Shown: positions 24,932-31,883 of the stretch, one piece after another
How positions within the stretch are numbered: the first letter of the stretch is position 1
How the letters are laid out: each line of letters starts with the position of its first letter
NCBI GenBank assembly: GCA_028278665.1
Contig: JAQAJI010000034.1
Coordinates: 1 to 35,438 of the forward strand
Source of the DNA: Candidatus Rariloculus versatilis
Lineage (GTDB): Bacteria > Pseudomonadota > Gammaproteobacteria > Steroidobacterales > Rariloculaceae
Direction of reading: 5' to 3'
DNA: 35,438 nucleotides
Translations under genes and position numbers: made by a program
The notes under the pieces: generated by a model
Databases searched by the model: none
Seen by the model: only the letters and a program-made list of their open reading frames with translations
What the model was told of the DNA's origin: nothing

Positions 24932-26231
24932 CATCCTGCGGCCTCGCGAGGCGTTCGTCTGGATCTGGTTGCCAGGCAAGACCGCGCCAGTGATCGCCGG
25001 GCGCGTTTTCGCGCAAGACGATCACTTCGTCTTTACCTACGGCCGCTCATATCTGACCCGGACAGACGCGATAGCGATCTACGAGCCCGAACTGCCTCTG
25101 CACACGGGCGCCATCGCGCCCGAACCGCCGCTTGAGATTGCCAACTCCCTTCGCGACGCTACGCCGGATGCCTGGGGTCGACGGGTGATCGCGCATCGTC
25201 TTGCTGGCGATCGCGGCAGGGCGAACGGGATTGCCGACCTCGACGAACTTACGTACATGCTCAAGTCCGGTTCAGACCGCATCGGCGCGCTCGATTTACA
25301 GTCTTCGCCGAGGGACTATGTTGCTCGCGAGGCCGACAACGAAACGCTCGAGCGCGTGCTTGACTCTGCTGACCGCGTTGATCGCGGGCTGCCATTGGCG
25401 CCCGACCTGGCCGAAGCACTGCAGCACGGTACAGCGATCGGGGGCGCAAGGCCGAAGGCGCTCATCCGCAACGGGGACAGCAAATTTGTCGCGAAATTCT
25501 CCTCGTCGACCGACGCCTTCAGTATCGTCAAGGTGGAGTTCATCGCCATGCGCCTCGCTGAACTTGCCGGGCTTGACGTTGCGCCGGTAAGGCTCGTGCG
25601 AGCAATGAACCGCGATGTCCTGCTGATCCGGCGTTTCGACCGGGAACCGTCCGCCGATGGGTGGATGCGGCGGGCCATGGTTTCCGCATTGACCCTGCTC
25701 GGGCTCGATGAGCGATTCGCAGCGCACGCTTCCTACGAAGCGCTCGCCGATATCGTTCGGGCGCGTTTCACTGCGCCGACCGAGACGCTGGAAGAACTTT
25801 TCGCGCGCATGACCTTCAACATTCTCGTCGGCAACACGGACGACCATGCCCGCAACCACGCCGCGTTCTGGGACGGCGCCAGGCTCACGCTCACGCCCGC
25901 CTACGACATCTGCCCGCAATCGAGAACCGGTCGCGAAGCCTCCCAGGCGATGCAGATCTTTGGTCGCGAACGGAGGAGCCAACTGTCGTTATGCCTCACT
26001 GCGGCCAGCAAGTTTCTGATCTCCGATGAGCGCGCACTTGAGATCATGCGACACCAGACCGCCGTCATCGGCCGGAACTGGGACGCGGTCTGCAACGAGG
26101 CGCAATTGCCTGACGCCGATCGACGGCTGCTATGGCGGCGGCAATTCCTGAACGATCTGGCCTTCGAGGGTCTGGAGAGAAGATTCGATGGGGTGACCGG
26201 TTTCGATTCGTCCGCTTCGTCGCTGCCCTGA
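24921..26231 (+). CDS. hipA: HipA-family Ser/Thr kinase toxin
   Basis: This 436-residue protein has the full HipA architecture. The N-terminal couple_hipA region (GAIAPEPPLEIANSLRDATPD) leads to DRIGAL at 119-124. The nucleotide loop is GGARPKAL (174-181), where other HipA proteins carry the autophosphorylated serine region; here no Ser follows in the GGARPK motif, so that control may differ. The catalytic motif NTDDHARNH (305-313), with D307, and the metal-binding YDICP (D329) are intact. Known HipA kinases phosphorylate glutamyl-tRNA synthetase and related enzymes. It overlaps hipB by 11 bases, and ends 38 bp before the convergent methyltransferase gene. Confidence 0.92.
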   Translation: MTSDILRPREAFVWIWLPGKTAPVIAGRVFAQDDHFVFTYGRSYLTRTDAIAIYEPELPLHTGAIAPEPPLEIANSLRDATPDAWGRRVIAHRLAGDRGRANGIADLDELTYMLKSGSDRIGALDLQSSPRDYVAREADNETLERVLDSADRVDRGLPLAPDLAEALQHGTAIGGARPKALIRNGDSKFVAKFSSSTDAFSIVKVEFIAMRLAELAGLDVAPVRLVRAMNRDVLLIRRFDREPSADGWMRRAMVSALTLLGLDERFAAHASYEALADIVRARFTAPTETLEELFARMTFNILVGNTDDHARNHAAFWDGARLTLTPAYDICPQSRTGREASQAMQIFGRERRSQLSLCLTAASKFLISDERALEIMRHQTAVIGRNWDAVCNEAQLPDADRRLLWRRQFLNDLAFEGLERRFDGVTGFDSSASSLP

Positions 26232-26269
26232 ATCCATCAAAGCCGCGGACCGAGCCAGGTTTGCGAGGG

Positions 26270-27190
26270 TCAAGGCCGTTTGCCGCTGTGTTGATGTGCG
26301 ACGTCGCGTAGCGCGCGGATGTGGTCCGGGGTCGCACCGCAGCAGCCGCCGAGCACGCGGGCACCGGCTTCGATCCAGTCGCCGGCAAGGCTTGCGAGCG
26401 TCCCGGGAGCGGGAATCGGCGGCTTCGCTGTTTTGTCCGTACCGTTCTCGTCGAGCACCGGATAGGCTCCGGCAGGCCCTTTCCAATTCTCCTGTACCAC
26501 CTCAAGCGCAAGGCCGACCGCATCGGGCGGCGTGTGCATGACGGCGACGACCGCGGGCTCGTGCTTCAGCAGCGCCTGCAGCGGCACTTCGACAGGCAAA
26601 TCGAAAAAGTCGAACCCGACGAGCGAGTCTCCGTCGCGGCCGAACCGGCAACTCAATCCGAGCCACCACGGCAGACCGACTGCTGCCGCGGCCTCGCAGG
26701 CACGCCCCGAATGTTCGTCGTCCTCCATCATCTCGAGCAGGAGCAGGTCGACGCCGAGTTCGGCGAGCAATTCTGCGAGTTCGACGTAGGCGGCGGCTTC
26801 CGTGACCGGGTCGGGGTAGGCTCCGGTATCGAGGCCCGGCGGCATGCACGAGATGGATCCTGCGATGGCGACATCGGCGCCCGTCGCGTCGCGGGCTTCG
26901 AACGCTGCCCGAACTGCCCGCTCATTGATCGCACGAAACTCGCTGCCGTACCCGGCGGACTCGAGCAGGAAGCGCGTGGTGCCGAAGGTGTTCGCCGTGA
27001 TGATCTCGGCGCCCGCACGGATGAAGTCGGCGTGAATCTCCGCCAGCAGATGTTCGTGGGAGGCCGAGGCAAGCCCGCTCCACGCGTCGTCACTCAGGCG
27101 AAAACCCCGCCGTCGGAGTTCGCTGCCGGTGCCGCCGTCGATCACCACGACACGGCCGTCGGCGAGTTTTCGTTGCCACGATGCGCTCAT
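26270..27190 (-). CDS. Homocysteine S-methyltransferase family protein with altered first Zn ligand
   Basis: The 306-residue TIM-barrel protein is of the Pfam S-methyl_trans family: VVVIDGGTGSELRRRGF at the start, EIITANTFGTTRFLLE around 65 and ARVLGGCCGATPDHIRAL at the end. GGCC supplies two of the three zinc cysteines. The usual first cysteine, in a VNCTPP-like motif, is here VAVMHTPPDAVG, so a histidine takes its place. It may still bind zinc or may have a changed role. Start 27190 gives a compact protein; an ATG at 27268 would overlap the vapC end. The methyl donor is unknown. Confidence 0.88.
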   Translation of the reverse strand: MSASWQRKLADGRVVVIDGGTGSELRRRGFRLSDDAWSGLASASHEHLLAEIHADFIRAGAEIITANTFGTTRFLLESAGYGSEFRAINERAVRAAFEARDATGADVAIAGSISCMPPGLDTGAYPDPVTEAAAYVELAELLAELGVDLLLLEMMEDDEHSGRACEAAAAVGLPWWLGLSCRFGRDGDSLVGFDFFDLPVEVPLQALLKHEPAVVAVMHTPPDAVGLALEVVQENWKGPAGAYPVLDENGTDKTAKPPIPAPGTLASLAGDWIEAGARVLGGCCGATPDHIRALRDVAHQHSGKRP

Positions 27191-27230
27191 TTTGCTGAGC
27201 GTAGCAGGAGCTACCTCGCCCGGTGCGGCA

Positions 27231-27638
27231 TCACTGGTCTTCCGCCGCGAGGATGAGGGCGCCGACACGCGTTATGGCCTGAAAATGCGCGTCGAATGTG
27301 AGTACAGTCGTTCCAGAGCGGATTGCCGCCGCGGCCACCCAAAGGTCGTTGGTCGGCAGCGGGCGGCCGCGTGCACGCAGATCGGTGAATATCTCACCGT
27401 AGATACGTGCAACGCTCGCGTCCAGCGGGATGACGTTCACTACGGGGTGCGCAAGAAACTCCGCGAGTTCGGTTTCGTGTTCGTCGGCTCGGGTCCCGGA
27501 AAGAAAGCCTGCCCACAACTCGCCCAATACGACGCTTGGCACTCCGATCCACTCGGCGCGGTCGATGTGCGCGACAACCTGGGCTTCGCCACGGCGGAAG
27601 TGACTGTAGGCAGATGTGTCCAGGCAAGACCGGCTCAT
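27231..27638 (-). CDS. vapC: VapC-family PIN-domain ribonuclease toxin
   Basis: The 135-residue protein has the four acidic PIN residues: D7 in SCLDTSAYS, E40 in SVVLGELWAG, D98 in PTNDLWVAA and D116 in TFDAHFQ. The length and sequence are close to VapC/FitB toxins, Mg2+-dependent endoribonucleases that cut tRNA or rRNA. Its ATG overlaps the stop of the upstream antitoxin gene (ATGA, 27635-27638), the usual coupling. It is followed after 40 bp by the homocysteine methyltransferase-like gene on the same strand, which may be read through from it. Confidence 0.93.
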   Translation of the reverse strand: MSRSCLDTSAYSHFRRGEAQVVAHIDRAEWIGVPSVVLGELWAGFLSGTRADEHETELAEFLAHPVVNVIPLDASVARIYGEIFTDLRARGRPLPTNDLWVAAAAIRSGTTVLTFDAHFQAITRVGALILAAEDQ

Positions 27639-27883
27639 CGCCAGAGCTCGGAGTCGACCTCGCCGAACGGAGCCACGCTCTGCTCGAACTGCCGGAACCG
27701 TTCATCGCTCCATGTGCCGGCGAGACGACCCAAACCATTGCTGCGGATATTGCCGCTGACACCCAGCGACTCCTCTATCAGAGCCAGCACTGTCCGGTTC
27801 AGCGACAGTCCCCGCCGTTGTTTTTCTTCCTTGAGCGCGGCAGCAAGTTCTGCGGACACATTGCGTATGGTCATGGTGCTCAT
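27635..27883 (-). CDS. FitA/VapB-like ribbon-helix-helix antitoxin
   Basis: The protein has 82 residues from the start at 27883 (MSTMTIRNVS). N-terminal TIRNVSAELAAALKEEKQRRG followed by LSLNRTVLALIEESLGV is a ribbon-helix-helix DNA-binding domain. The C-terminal part (WSDERFRQFEQSVAPFGEVDSELW) would be the toxin-neutralising segment, with acidic and aromatic residues that typically plug the PIN active site. GGAAG lies 4-5 nt before the chosen ATG. An ATG at 27901 would add six residues. It precedes and overlaps vapC, forming a complete module. Confidence 0.88.
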   Translation of the reverse strand: MSTMTIRNVSAELAAALKEEKQRRGLSLNRTVLALIEESLGVSGNIRSNGLGRLAGTWSDERFRQFEQSVAPFGEVDSELWR

Positions 27884-27958
27884 GAGACTTCCGGAATGCA
27901 TGCACTAAATGACACATCATGATAGCAATAACATGCAATCATTTTGGATCCTGCCCGT

Positions 27959-27988
27959 TTGACAACTTCGACGATGCTATGCTCGCAT
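27959..27988 (+). promoter_or_regulatory. Candidate promoter of the YeiH-like permease operon
   Basis: A perfect TTGACA at 27959-27964 lies upstream of the plus-strand small membrane protein gene. The best -10-like hexamer, TATGCT (27978-27983), is only 13 bp away, too close for a standard promoter; hexamers at the right spacing are poor. The -35 match makes the site worth noting, but it is not secure. Confidence 0.3.
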
Positions 27989-28095
27989 CGCGTGCCGCGG
28001 CCGGGAACGAAGACCGTGCCTCGGGAGCCGCACCAGGCGGGCAGTCATCCGCCGACGGTCGCAACACAGAACCATAGCAACGTGAGGGCAACGGT

Positions 28096-28254
28096 ATGAA
28101 TCTCGATCAGGAGCCACCGGGCGAAGGGTCGCTGGCGGAAAAGGCCGAGCCCTGGGAGTCGTGGGAGACGGCGCTCGTGTGGTGGAGCATCGGTGTGGGG
28201 CTCGCCGGGCTCATCGTGCTCGGCTGGCTCGTCGACAGGTTCATTCTGTCCTGA
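28096..28254 (+). CDS. Small Trp-rich single-span membrane protein
   Basis: This 52-residue ORF starts MNLDQEPPGEG with GAGGG 8 nt upstream. An acidic N-terminal tail is followed by WESWETALVWWSIGVGLAGL and a hydrophobic run to GWLVDRFILS, making one membrane helix with a tryptophan-rich entry. It is not a family I recognise. It lies just before the unknown cytoplasmic protein and the 500-residue YeiH-like permease on the same strand, so a role as a small subunit is plausible. Its stop is inside an 18-bp perfect palindrome. Confidence 0.7.
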   Translation: MNLDQEPPGEGSLAEKAEPWESWETALVWWSIGVGLAGLIVLGWLVDRFILS

Positions 28255-28263
28255 TCAGGACAG
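28246..28263. repeat. 18-bp perfect palindrome over the stop codon of the small membrane protein
   Basis: CTGTCCTGATCAGGACAG at 28246-28263 equals its own reverse complement and contains the TGA stop of the preceding small gene at its centre. It lies just upstream of the alternative starts of the next gene. It could be a DNA-binding site or an RNA stem affecting coupling, or be chance. Confidence 0.5.
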
Positions 28264-28269
28264 CCCTCC

Positions 28270-28644
28270 GTGAACAGCAACATCATGGCGGACGACCGCG
28301 AGCGTCCCGCAGGGTGCCGGGCGCGGCGTGCGCGACGCAGGGGCAGCAGTAATGTCATGGCGGCGGACCGCGAGTCCTGCGAGTTCGTTCTGAGCTTCGA
28401 GCGCGGCCGGTGGCTTGCCGCGTCGGGCGAAATTGCCGTTGACGGCGAGGATCTGCCTGACCTTGAAGCATCGCTGGCGCACGCCTTCCGCTCGAAACCC
28501 GCTCTCGCCGCACGCTTGCCGGCGCGAGTGCAACTGCGGTTCGACTACGCCTCGCTGCCGCGCTGGATGCGGCAGTACCAGGCGCACTACTTCAACTACA
28601 CGCTGGACATCGACGCCGGGACTTCGACGGAGGATTGCGGATGA
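28270..28644 (+). CDS. Unknown protein in the YeiH-like permease operon, duplicated start region
   Basis: I do not recognise this family. The conserved-looking part begins near an ATG at 28357: CEFVLSFERGRWLAASGEIA, then an amphipathic middle and RVQLRFDYASLPRWMRQYQA, HYFNYTLDID. It seems a small soluble alpha/beta protein of about 95 residues. Starts possible are GTG 28270, ATG 28285 and ATG 28357. The 28285 and 28357 regions are imperfect direct copies 72 bp apart (in frame), sharing TCATGGCGG and GACCGCGAG. The Arg-rich linker between them (CRARRARRRG) looks non-native, so 28357 may be the original start. The stop overlaps the ATG of the first 56-bp repeat unit. Confidence 0.65.
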   Translation: MNSNIMADDRERPAGCRARRARRRGSSNVMAADRESCEFVLSFERGRWLAASGEIAVDGEDLPDLEASLAHAFRSKPALAARLPARVQLRFDYASLPRWMRQYQAHYFNYTLDIDAGTSTEDCG

Positions 28645-28700
28645 CGCCGTCCAGGCTGTGGCGACACAGCGCAGTAGCCTCGCCCGGGGATCGCCGATGA
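28641..28700 (+). CDS. Mini-ORF a (19 residues), first copy of the permease start
   Basis: ATG 28641 overlaps the upstream stop (ATGA), with GGAGG 7 nt before it. The peptide resembles the first 18 residues of the permease. Its TGA (28698-28700) overlaps the next ATG. It probably arose by tandem duplication. Whether the peptide is made or matters is unknown; a role in ribosome re-initiation is the simplest idea. Confidence 0.4.
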   Translation: MTPSRLWRHSAVASPGDRR

Positions 28701-28756
28701 CGACGATCCGCCTGCGGCGGTACAGCGGCACAGCCTCTTCGGAGGATCGCCGATGA
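28697..28756 (+). CDS. Mini-ORF b (19 residues), second copy of the permease start
   Basis: This unit lies between the first copy and the true permease start, joined to both by ATGA overlaps. MTTIRLRRYSG aligns with permease MTTNRRWYSG after a one-codon difference, so this copy is the more recent or better preserved. GGGGAT precedes it. Expression is unproven. Confidence 0.4.
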   Translation: MTTIRLRRYSGTASSEDRR

Positions 28757-30255
28757 CGACGAACCGCCGATGGTACAGCGGCATGGGCTCCACCGAGGAC
28801 TGGTGGGCCGTGTGGCTCGGGCTGTTCCTCTTCGGCGTCAGCCTGATCTCGATCTGGGGACTCGATCTTGTCGGCTGGATGGCGCGGCCGCGGCCCTGGG
28901 AGTGGACGAGCCTGACGTCCGACTTCAGTTTCGCGGGCATATTCCGGCCCGCCGGTGCGGCCTACGCCGAGTGGCATCCGCTGGCACTCTGGCTCGTCAC
29001 CTACCTGGTGTTCACGGGGCTGCTCACCATCGGCGCCTGGTTTCAGGGGCTCAATCTCAAACGCTTCATCTCCGGGTTCACGGTGCTCTTTCTCGTGACC
29101 TGGGCCTGCTGGCTCGTAGGCAACGAGATGCACCTGGCGACGATCGACGCCACGCAGAACGGCCGCAATCCGTATGTCGAGAACGGTCTCGGCTGGGGCC
29201 TGCAGCTCGGCGACGGCGCGGCCTATCTGCTCGCGCTAACGGCAGGTCTCGTCATCGGCAACTTCGCCAAGGGCCTCGCCGCGTTTCTCAGGGAGGCCGC
29301 CAAGCCCGAGTGGTTCATCAAGACCGCGATCGTTTTTCTCGGCATCAAGCTCGGCGTGATGACAGTCGATGCGACGAGCTTCGCGCTCGACCTGATCCTC
29401 ACGGGCGCCGCGGCAACCTTTGTGGCGTATCTGTTCTTCTGGCCGATCGTCTACGCCATGGCGCGGCGCCTGTTCAAGCTCGGCCGCGACTCCTCGGCCG
29501 TGCTCGCGTCGGGCATCTCGATCTGCGGCGTATCGGCCGCGATCGCGACGGCGGGCGCCATCCGGGCCAGACCGGTCATTCCCGTCACCGTGTCGATGCT
29601 CGTCGTGATCTTCGCGATGTTCGAGCTCATCATCCTGCCGGGTGTTTACGTGGCGTTCGCGCCCGACCAGCCGATCGTCAACGGCGCCGCGATGGGCATG
29701 ACCGTCAAGACTGACGGTGCCGATGCCGCGGCCGGCGCGCTCCTCGACGAACTCATGATCGGCCAGCACCTGCAGACGGCCGGCGAGCAGTGGGAGGAGG
29801 GCTGGATACTGAGCGCCGCACTCCTCACCAAGATCTGGATCGACGTCTTCATCGGCATCTGGGCGTTCCTGCTCGCGCTGATCTGGGTCTACAAGGTCGA
29901 GCGCCGTCCCGGCCAGGTGTCGATCAGCCCGGTCGAGATCTGGTTCCGTTTTCCGAAGTTCGTGATTGGCTATTTCGTTGCGTGGCTCGGGTACGTGGGG
30001 CTCGCCGCGTGGTTCCCTGACCATGTCGCTGCAGCAGAGGTCGGCGCGAACACCGTCCAGAGCCCGATGCGCCACATGATGTTCATGCTGACCTTCGTGA
30101 GCATGGGCGTCATGACGGACTTTTCGAAGCTCAAGGGGATGGGGCGGCTGGCCGCGCTTTATGCGGTGGCGCTCGTCGTCGTCATCGCGCCGATCGCCTA
30201 CGTCGTCGCCTGGCTCTTCCATCGCGGGCTGACGCCGCCGCTCGTGACTCAGTGA
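28753..30255 (+). CDS. YeiH-type putative sulfate exporter family permease, N-terminally extended
   Basis: This 500-residue integral membrane protein carries the YeiH/UPF0324 core: FIKTAIVFLGIKLGVMTVDA near residue 188, SSAVLASGISICGVSAAIA (GISICG at 254-259) and FVSMGVMTDFSKLKGMG near the end. Ordinary YeiH proteins are roughly 340-400 residues. Here about 130 extra N-terminal residues add three helices (about 19-42, 76-100, 105-124), beginning EDWWAVWLGLFLFG. A central soluble insert follows the GMTVKTDGADAAAGAL segment. The exporter role is a family label, not shown. The start follows two duplicate start units. The stop overlaps the purN GTG. Confidence 0.82.
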   Translation: MTTNRRWYSGMGSTEDWWAVWLGLFLFGVSLISIWGLDLVGWMARPRPWEWTSLTSDFSFAGIFRPAGAAYAEWHPLALWLVTYLVFTGLLTIGAWFQGLNLKRFISGFTVLFLVTWACWLVGNEMHLATIDATQNGRNPYVENGLGWGLQLGDGAAYLLALTAGLVIGNFAKGLAAFLREAAKPEWFIKTAIVFLGIKLGVMTVDATSFALDLILTGAAATFVAYLFFWPIVYAMARRLFKLGRDSSAVLASGISICGVSAAIATAGAIRARPVIPVTVSMLVVIFAMFELIILPGVYVAFAPDQPIVNGAAMGMTVKTDGADAAAGALLDELMIGQHLQTAGEQWEEGWILSAALLTKIWIDVFIGIWAFLLALIWVYKVERRPGQVSISPVEIWFRFPKFVIGYFVAWLGYVGLAAWFPDHVAAAEVGANTVQSPMRHMMFMLTFVSMGVMTDFSKLKGMGRLAALYAVALVVVIAPIAYVVAWLFHRGLTPPLVTQ

Positions 30256-30860
30256 GCCCGCTGCGAATAGCCGTCTTTGCGTCGGGCACGGGAACGACGC
30301 TGCAGGCCGTCATCGATGCCTGCGAGTCCGGTGCCCTGCACGCAAGGATCGCCGTCGTGATCGGCAACAACAGTGGCTCGGGCGCGGCGCGGCGGGCCGC
30401 GGCGCACGCGATCCCGTTCGTGCATCTGAGCGGGCACACGCACGCCGATCCCGCCGAACTCGATGCCGCGATCCGCGATGCGCTGATCGCGCACGACGTC
30501 GAACTCGTGCTGCTTGCCGGTTACATGAAAAAGATCGGGCACGAGACCCTGCACGCGTTCGCCGGCCGCATGATCAACACCCACCCGGCGCTGCTGCCGA
30601 AGTTCGGCGGGCAGGGCATGTACGGTTCGAACGTCCATGCCGCGGTGCTCGCAAGCGGCGACCCGACGACGGGCATCTCCGTGCACCTTGTCGACGGCGA
30701 CTACGACACGGGCCGCGTGCTCGCGCAGCGCGAGGTCCCGGTCGAGCCCGGCGACGACGCAGGCACGCTCGCCGCCCGCGTGCAGAGCAACGAGCGGCCG
30801 TTCCTCATCGAGGTGCTGCAACGCATCGCGACCGGAGCTCTCGTCCTGCCCGCCGTGTAG
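30252..30860 (+). CDS. purN: Phosphoribosylglycinamide formyltransferase
   Basis: PurN transfers a formyl group from 10-formyltetrahydrofolate to GAR in purine synthesis. The 202-residue length fits. Seen are the N-terminal phosphate loop FASGTGTTLQAV, the catalytic N109 and H111 in INTHPALLPKFGGQGMYG, and the catalytic Asp, D152, in VDGDYDTGRV. GTG at 30252 overlaps the permease stop (GTGA), so it is translationally coupled to an unrelated transporter gene, an odd position because purM is the usual partner. No Shine-Dalgarno distinct from the permease coding end was found. Confidence 0.93.
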   Translation: MSPLRIAVFASGTGTTLQAVIDACESGALHARIAVVIGNNSGSGAARRAAAHAIPFVHLSGHTHADPAELDAAIRDALIAHDVELVLLAGYMKKIGHETLHAFAGRMINTHPALLPKFGGQGMYGSNVHAAVLASGDPTTGISVHLVDGDYDTGRVLAQREVPVEPGDDAGTLAARVQSNERPFLIEVLQRIATGALVLPAV

Positions 30861-31190
30861 TCCACGATCGGTCGAAGCGCACGCGACCGGACTCCGCGCG
30901 GTCAAGGCATGGATCCGCCGCGCCCGCGTGAGGGACCGACCGGGACATCCTTGCGCGGCGCGCCCCTGATCGGAACCGCCGCGCCCGCATGAGGGGCCGA
31001 CTCCAATCCTCCCGTTTGACGTGTTGGTGCCTTGCGTCGTTTTCGACGCAGGCGCGAGTCGATGAGCGCAAGCAGGCAGCTTGCGGTGCGCTGCACGGCG
31101 TCCGGATGGCGTTCGCCCCCGCAACGTCGGTCGTGCTTCGTGTATGATTTCCACATTCTGATAGTTTCTTTAATGTGGAATAATATACTC
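30861..31190. other. Intergenic region after purN with a 61-bp duplication and a hairpin
   Basis: About 330 bases without a convincing gene. GGATCCGCCGCGCCCGCG (30911-30928) recurs as GGAACCGCCGCGCCCGCA (30972-30989), both followed by TGAGGG and CCGAC, a diverged tandem duplication with a 61-bp period. TGCGTCG-TTTT-CGACGCA (31033-31050) is a perfect 7-bp hairpin without a following T-run. The last 45 bases are AT-rich and hold the mazEF promoter and operator. An open frame continuous with the antitoxin gene starts at 31032 but is not supported. Confidence 0.65.
31149..31186 (+). promoter_or_regulatory. Promoter and operator of the mazEF-like module
   Basis: TTCCACATT (31149-31157) and AATGTGGAA (31172-31180) form a perfect 9-bp inverted repeat. 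A promoter fits around them: CTGATA (31158-31163), a 17-bp spacer and TAATAT (31181-31186). The -10 ends only 4 bp before the ATG at 31191, and no ribosome site is present, so the transcript is probably leaderless. The operator arms flank and overlap the spacer, as expected for autorepression by the antitoxin. Confidence 0.7.
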
Positions 31191-31439
31191 ATGAAGGTCA
31201 TACAAATTACCATGGATGCAGAGCTCGCGGCGCAGGTCGACGAGTGCGCCCGGTCGGTTGGCGCCACGCGCTCCGGGTTCACACGCGATGCGTTGCGCGC
31301 TGCGTTGCGACGCAATGAAGAAAAGCTGCTGGAGGAGCGTCACCGGGCCGGGTACCGCGGTACGCCTCCCCGCTCCGGTGAATTCGAGGTGTCCGAGGAC
31401 GACATCGTTTGGGGCGACGACGGCTGGAGCGATGACTGA
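31191..31439 (+). CDS. MazE-like ribbon-helix-helix antitoxin
   Basis: The 82-residue protein begins MKVIQITMDAELAAQVDECA, a ribbon-helix-helix strand and first helix, followed by GATRSGFTRDALRAALRRNEE. The tail is strongly acidic (EFEVSEDDIVWGDDGWSDD) and suits toxin neutralisation by occupying the basic surface of a MazF-type protein. The ATG at 31191 lies directly after the palindromic promoter. Its stop shares one base with the toxin ATG (TGATG at 31437-31441). The symbol is left blank because the antitoxin is of the RHH rather than AbrB type. Confidence 0.88.
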   Translation: MKVIQITMDAELAAQVDECARSVGATRSGFTRDALRAALRRNEEKLLEERHRAGYRGTPPRSGEFEVSEDDIVWGDDGWSDD

Positions 31440-31753
31440 TGCGCCGTGGTGAGATCCGCTGGTATCGATTCGCCCGCCCGGACAAGCGCAGGCCCGTGCT
31501 GATTCTCACGCGCGATTCCGTCATACCCAGCCTCGCCGAGGTCACTGTTGCGCCGTTGACGACCACGATCCGCGACATTCCAAGCGAAGTGGTGCTTTCC
31601 AGGGAGGACGGGCCGCCACGGGAGTGCGCAGTGAACTGCGATCATCTGCAGACCGTGCCACGCAGCAGACTCGGCGGGCCGATCGGCAGCCTTTCCACCG
31701 AAAAGATGGAACAGGTGGTCAAAGCCGTCCGGTTCGCACTCGCGCTGGACTGA
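31439..31753 (+). CDS. mazF: MazF/PemK-family endoribonuclease toxin
   Basis: The 104-residue protein shows the PemK/MazF fold: MRRGEIRWYRF at the start, KRRPVLILTRDSVIPSL, then VTVAPLTTTIRDIPSEVVL with the conserved Thr and Arg, NCDHLQTVPRSRLGGPIGSL and a C-terminal helix. These toxins cut mRNA at short motifs. Its start overlaps the antitoxin stop, giving tight coupling. It is of the usual length, with all motifs intact, so it is probably active. A 130-bp gap separates it from the next gene. Confidence 0.93.
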   Translation: MRRGEIRWYRFARPDKRRPVLILTRDSVIPSLAEVTVAPLTTTIRDIPSEVVLSREDGPPRECAVNCDHLQTVPRSRLGGPIGSLSTEKMEQVVKAVRFALALD

Positions 31754-31883
31754 ACGGGGCCACCGCAGCTACCGTCCGGCCAGCCGTGGATTCGCCGGGC
31801 GATTGCGCTAGCATTCACGTCGGGGCCGGCCCGCACGAAGGTCCGGCAGGTTTTTCAGGCGCAAGTATCGAAAGGATGAATTC

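Larger units (their letters stand above)
28641..28808 (+). repeat. Triplicated 56-bp translation-start repeat upstream of the YeiH-like gene
   Basis: Three tandem, diverged copies begin at 28641, 28697 and 28753, each with ATGACG at its start. Translations align: MTPSRLWRHSAVASPGDRR, MTTIRLRRYSGTASSEDRR and MTTNRRWYSGMGSTEDWW. The third is the permease N-terminus. Each unit is preceded by a purine-rich site: GGAGGAT at 28629-28635, GGGGAT at 28686-28691 and GGAGGAT at 28741-28747. Because 56 is not a multiple of three, each unit ends in a TGA that overlaps the next ATG. The preceding gene ends STEDCG, a further trace of the same unit. Confidence 0.85.

Noticed and set aside
31032-31190. Longer start for the mazEF antitoxin
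   Set aside because: The extension would cover the hairpin and the promoter/operator; the RHH domain starts right at 31191.
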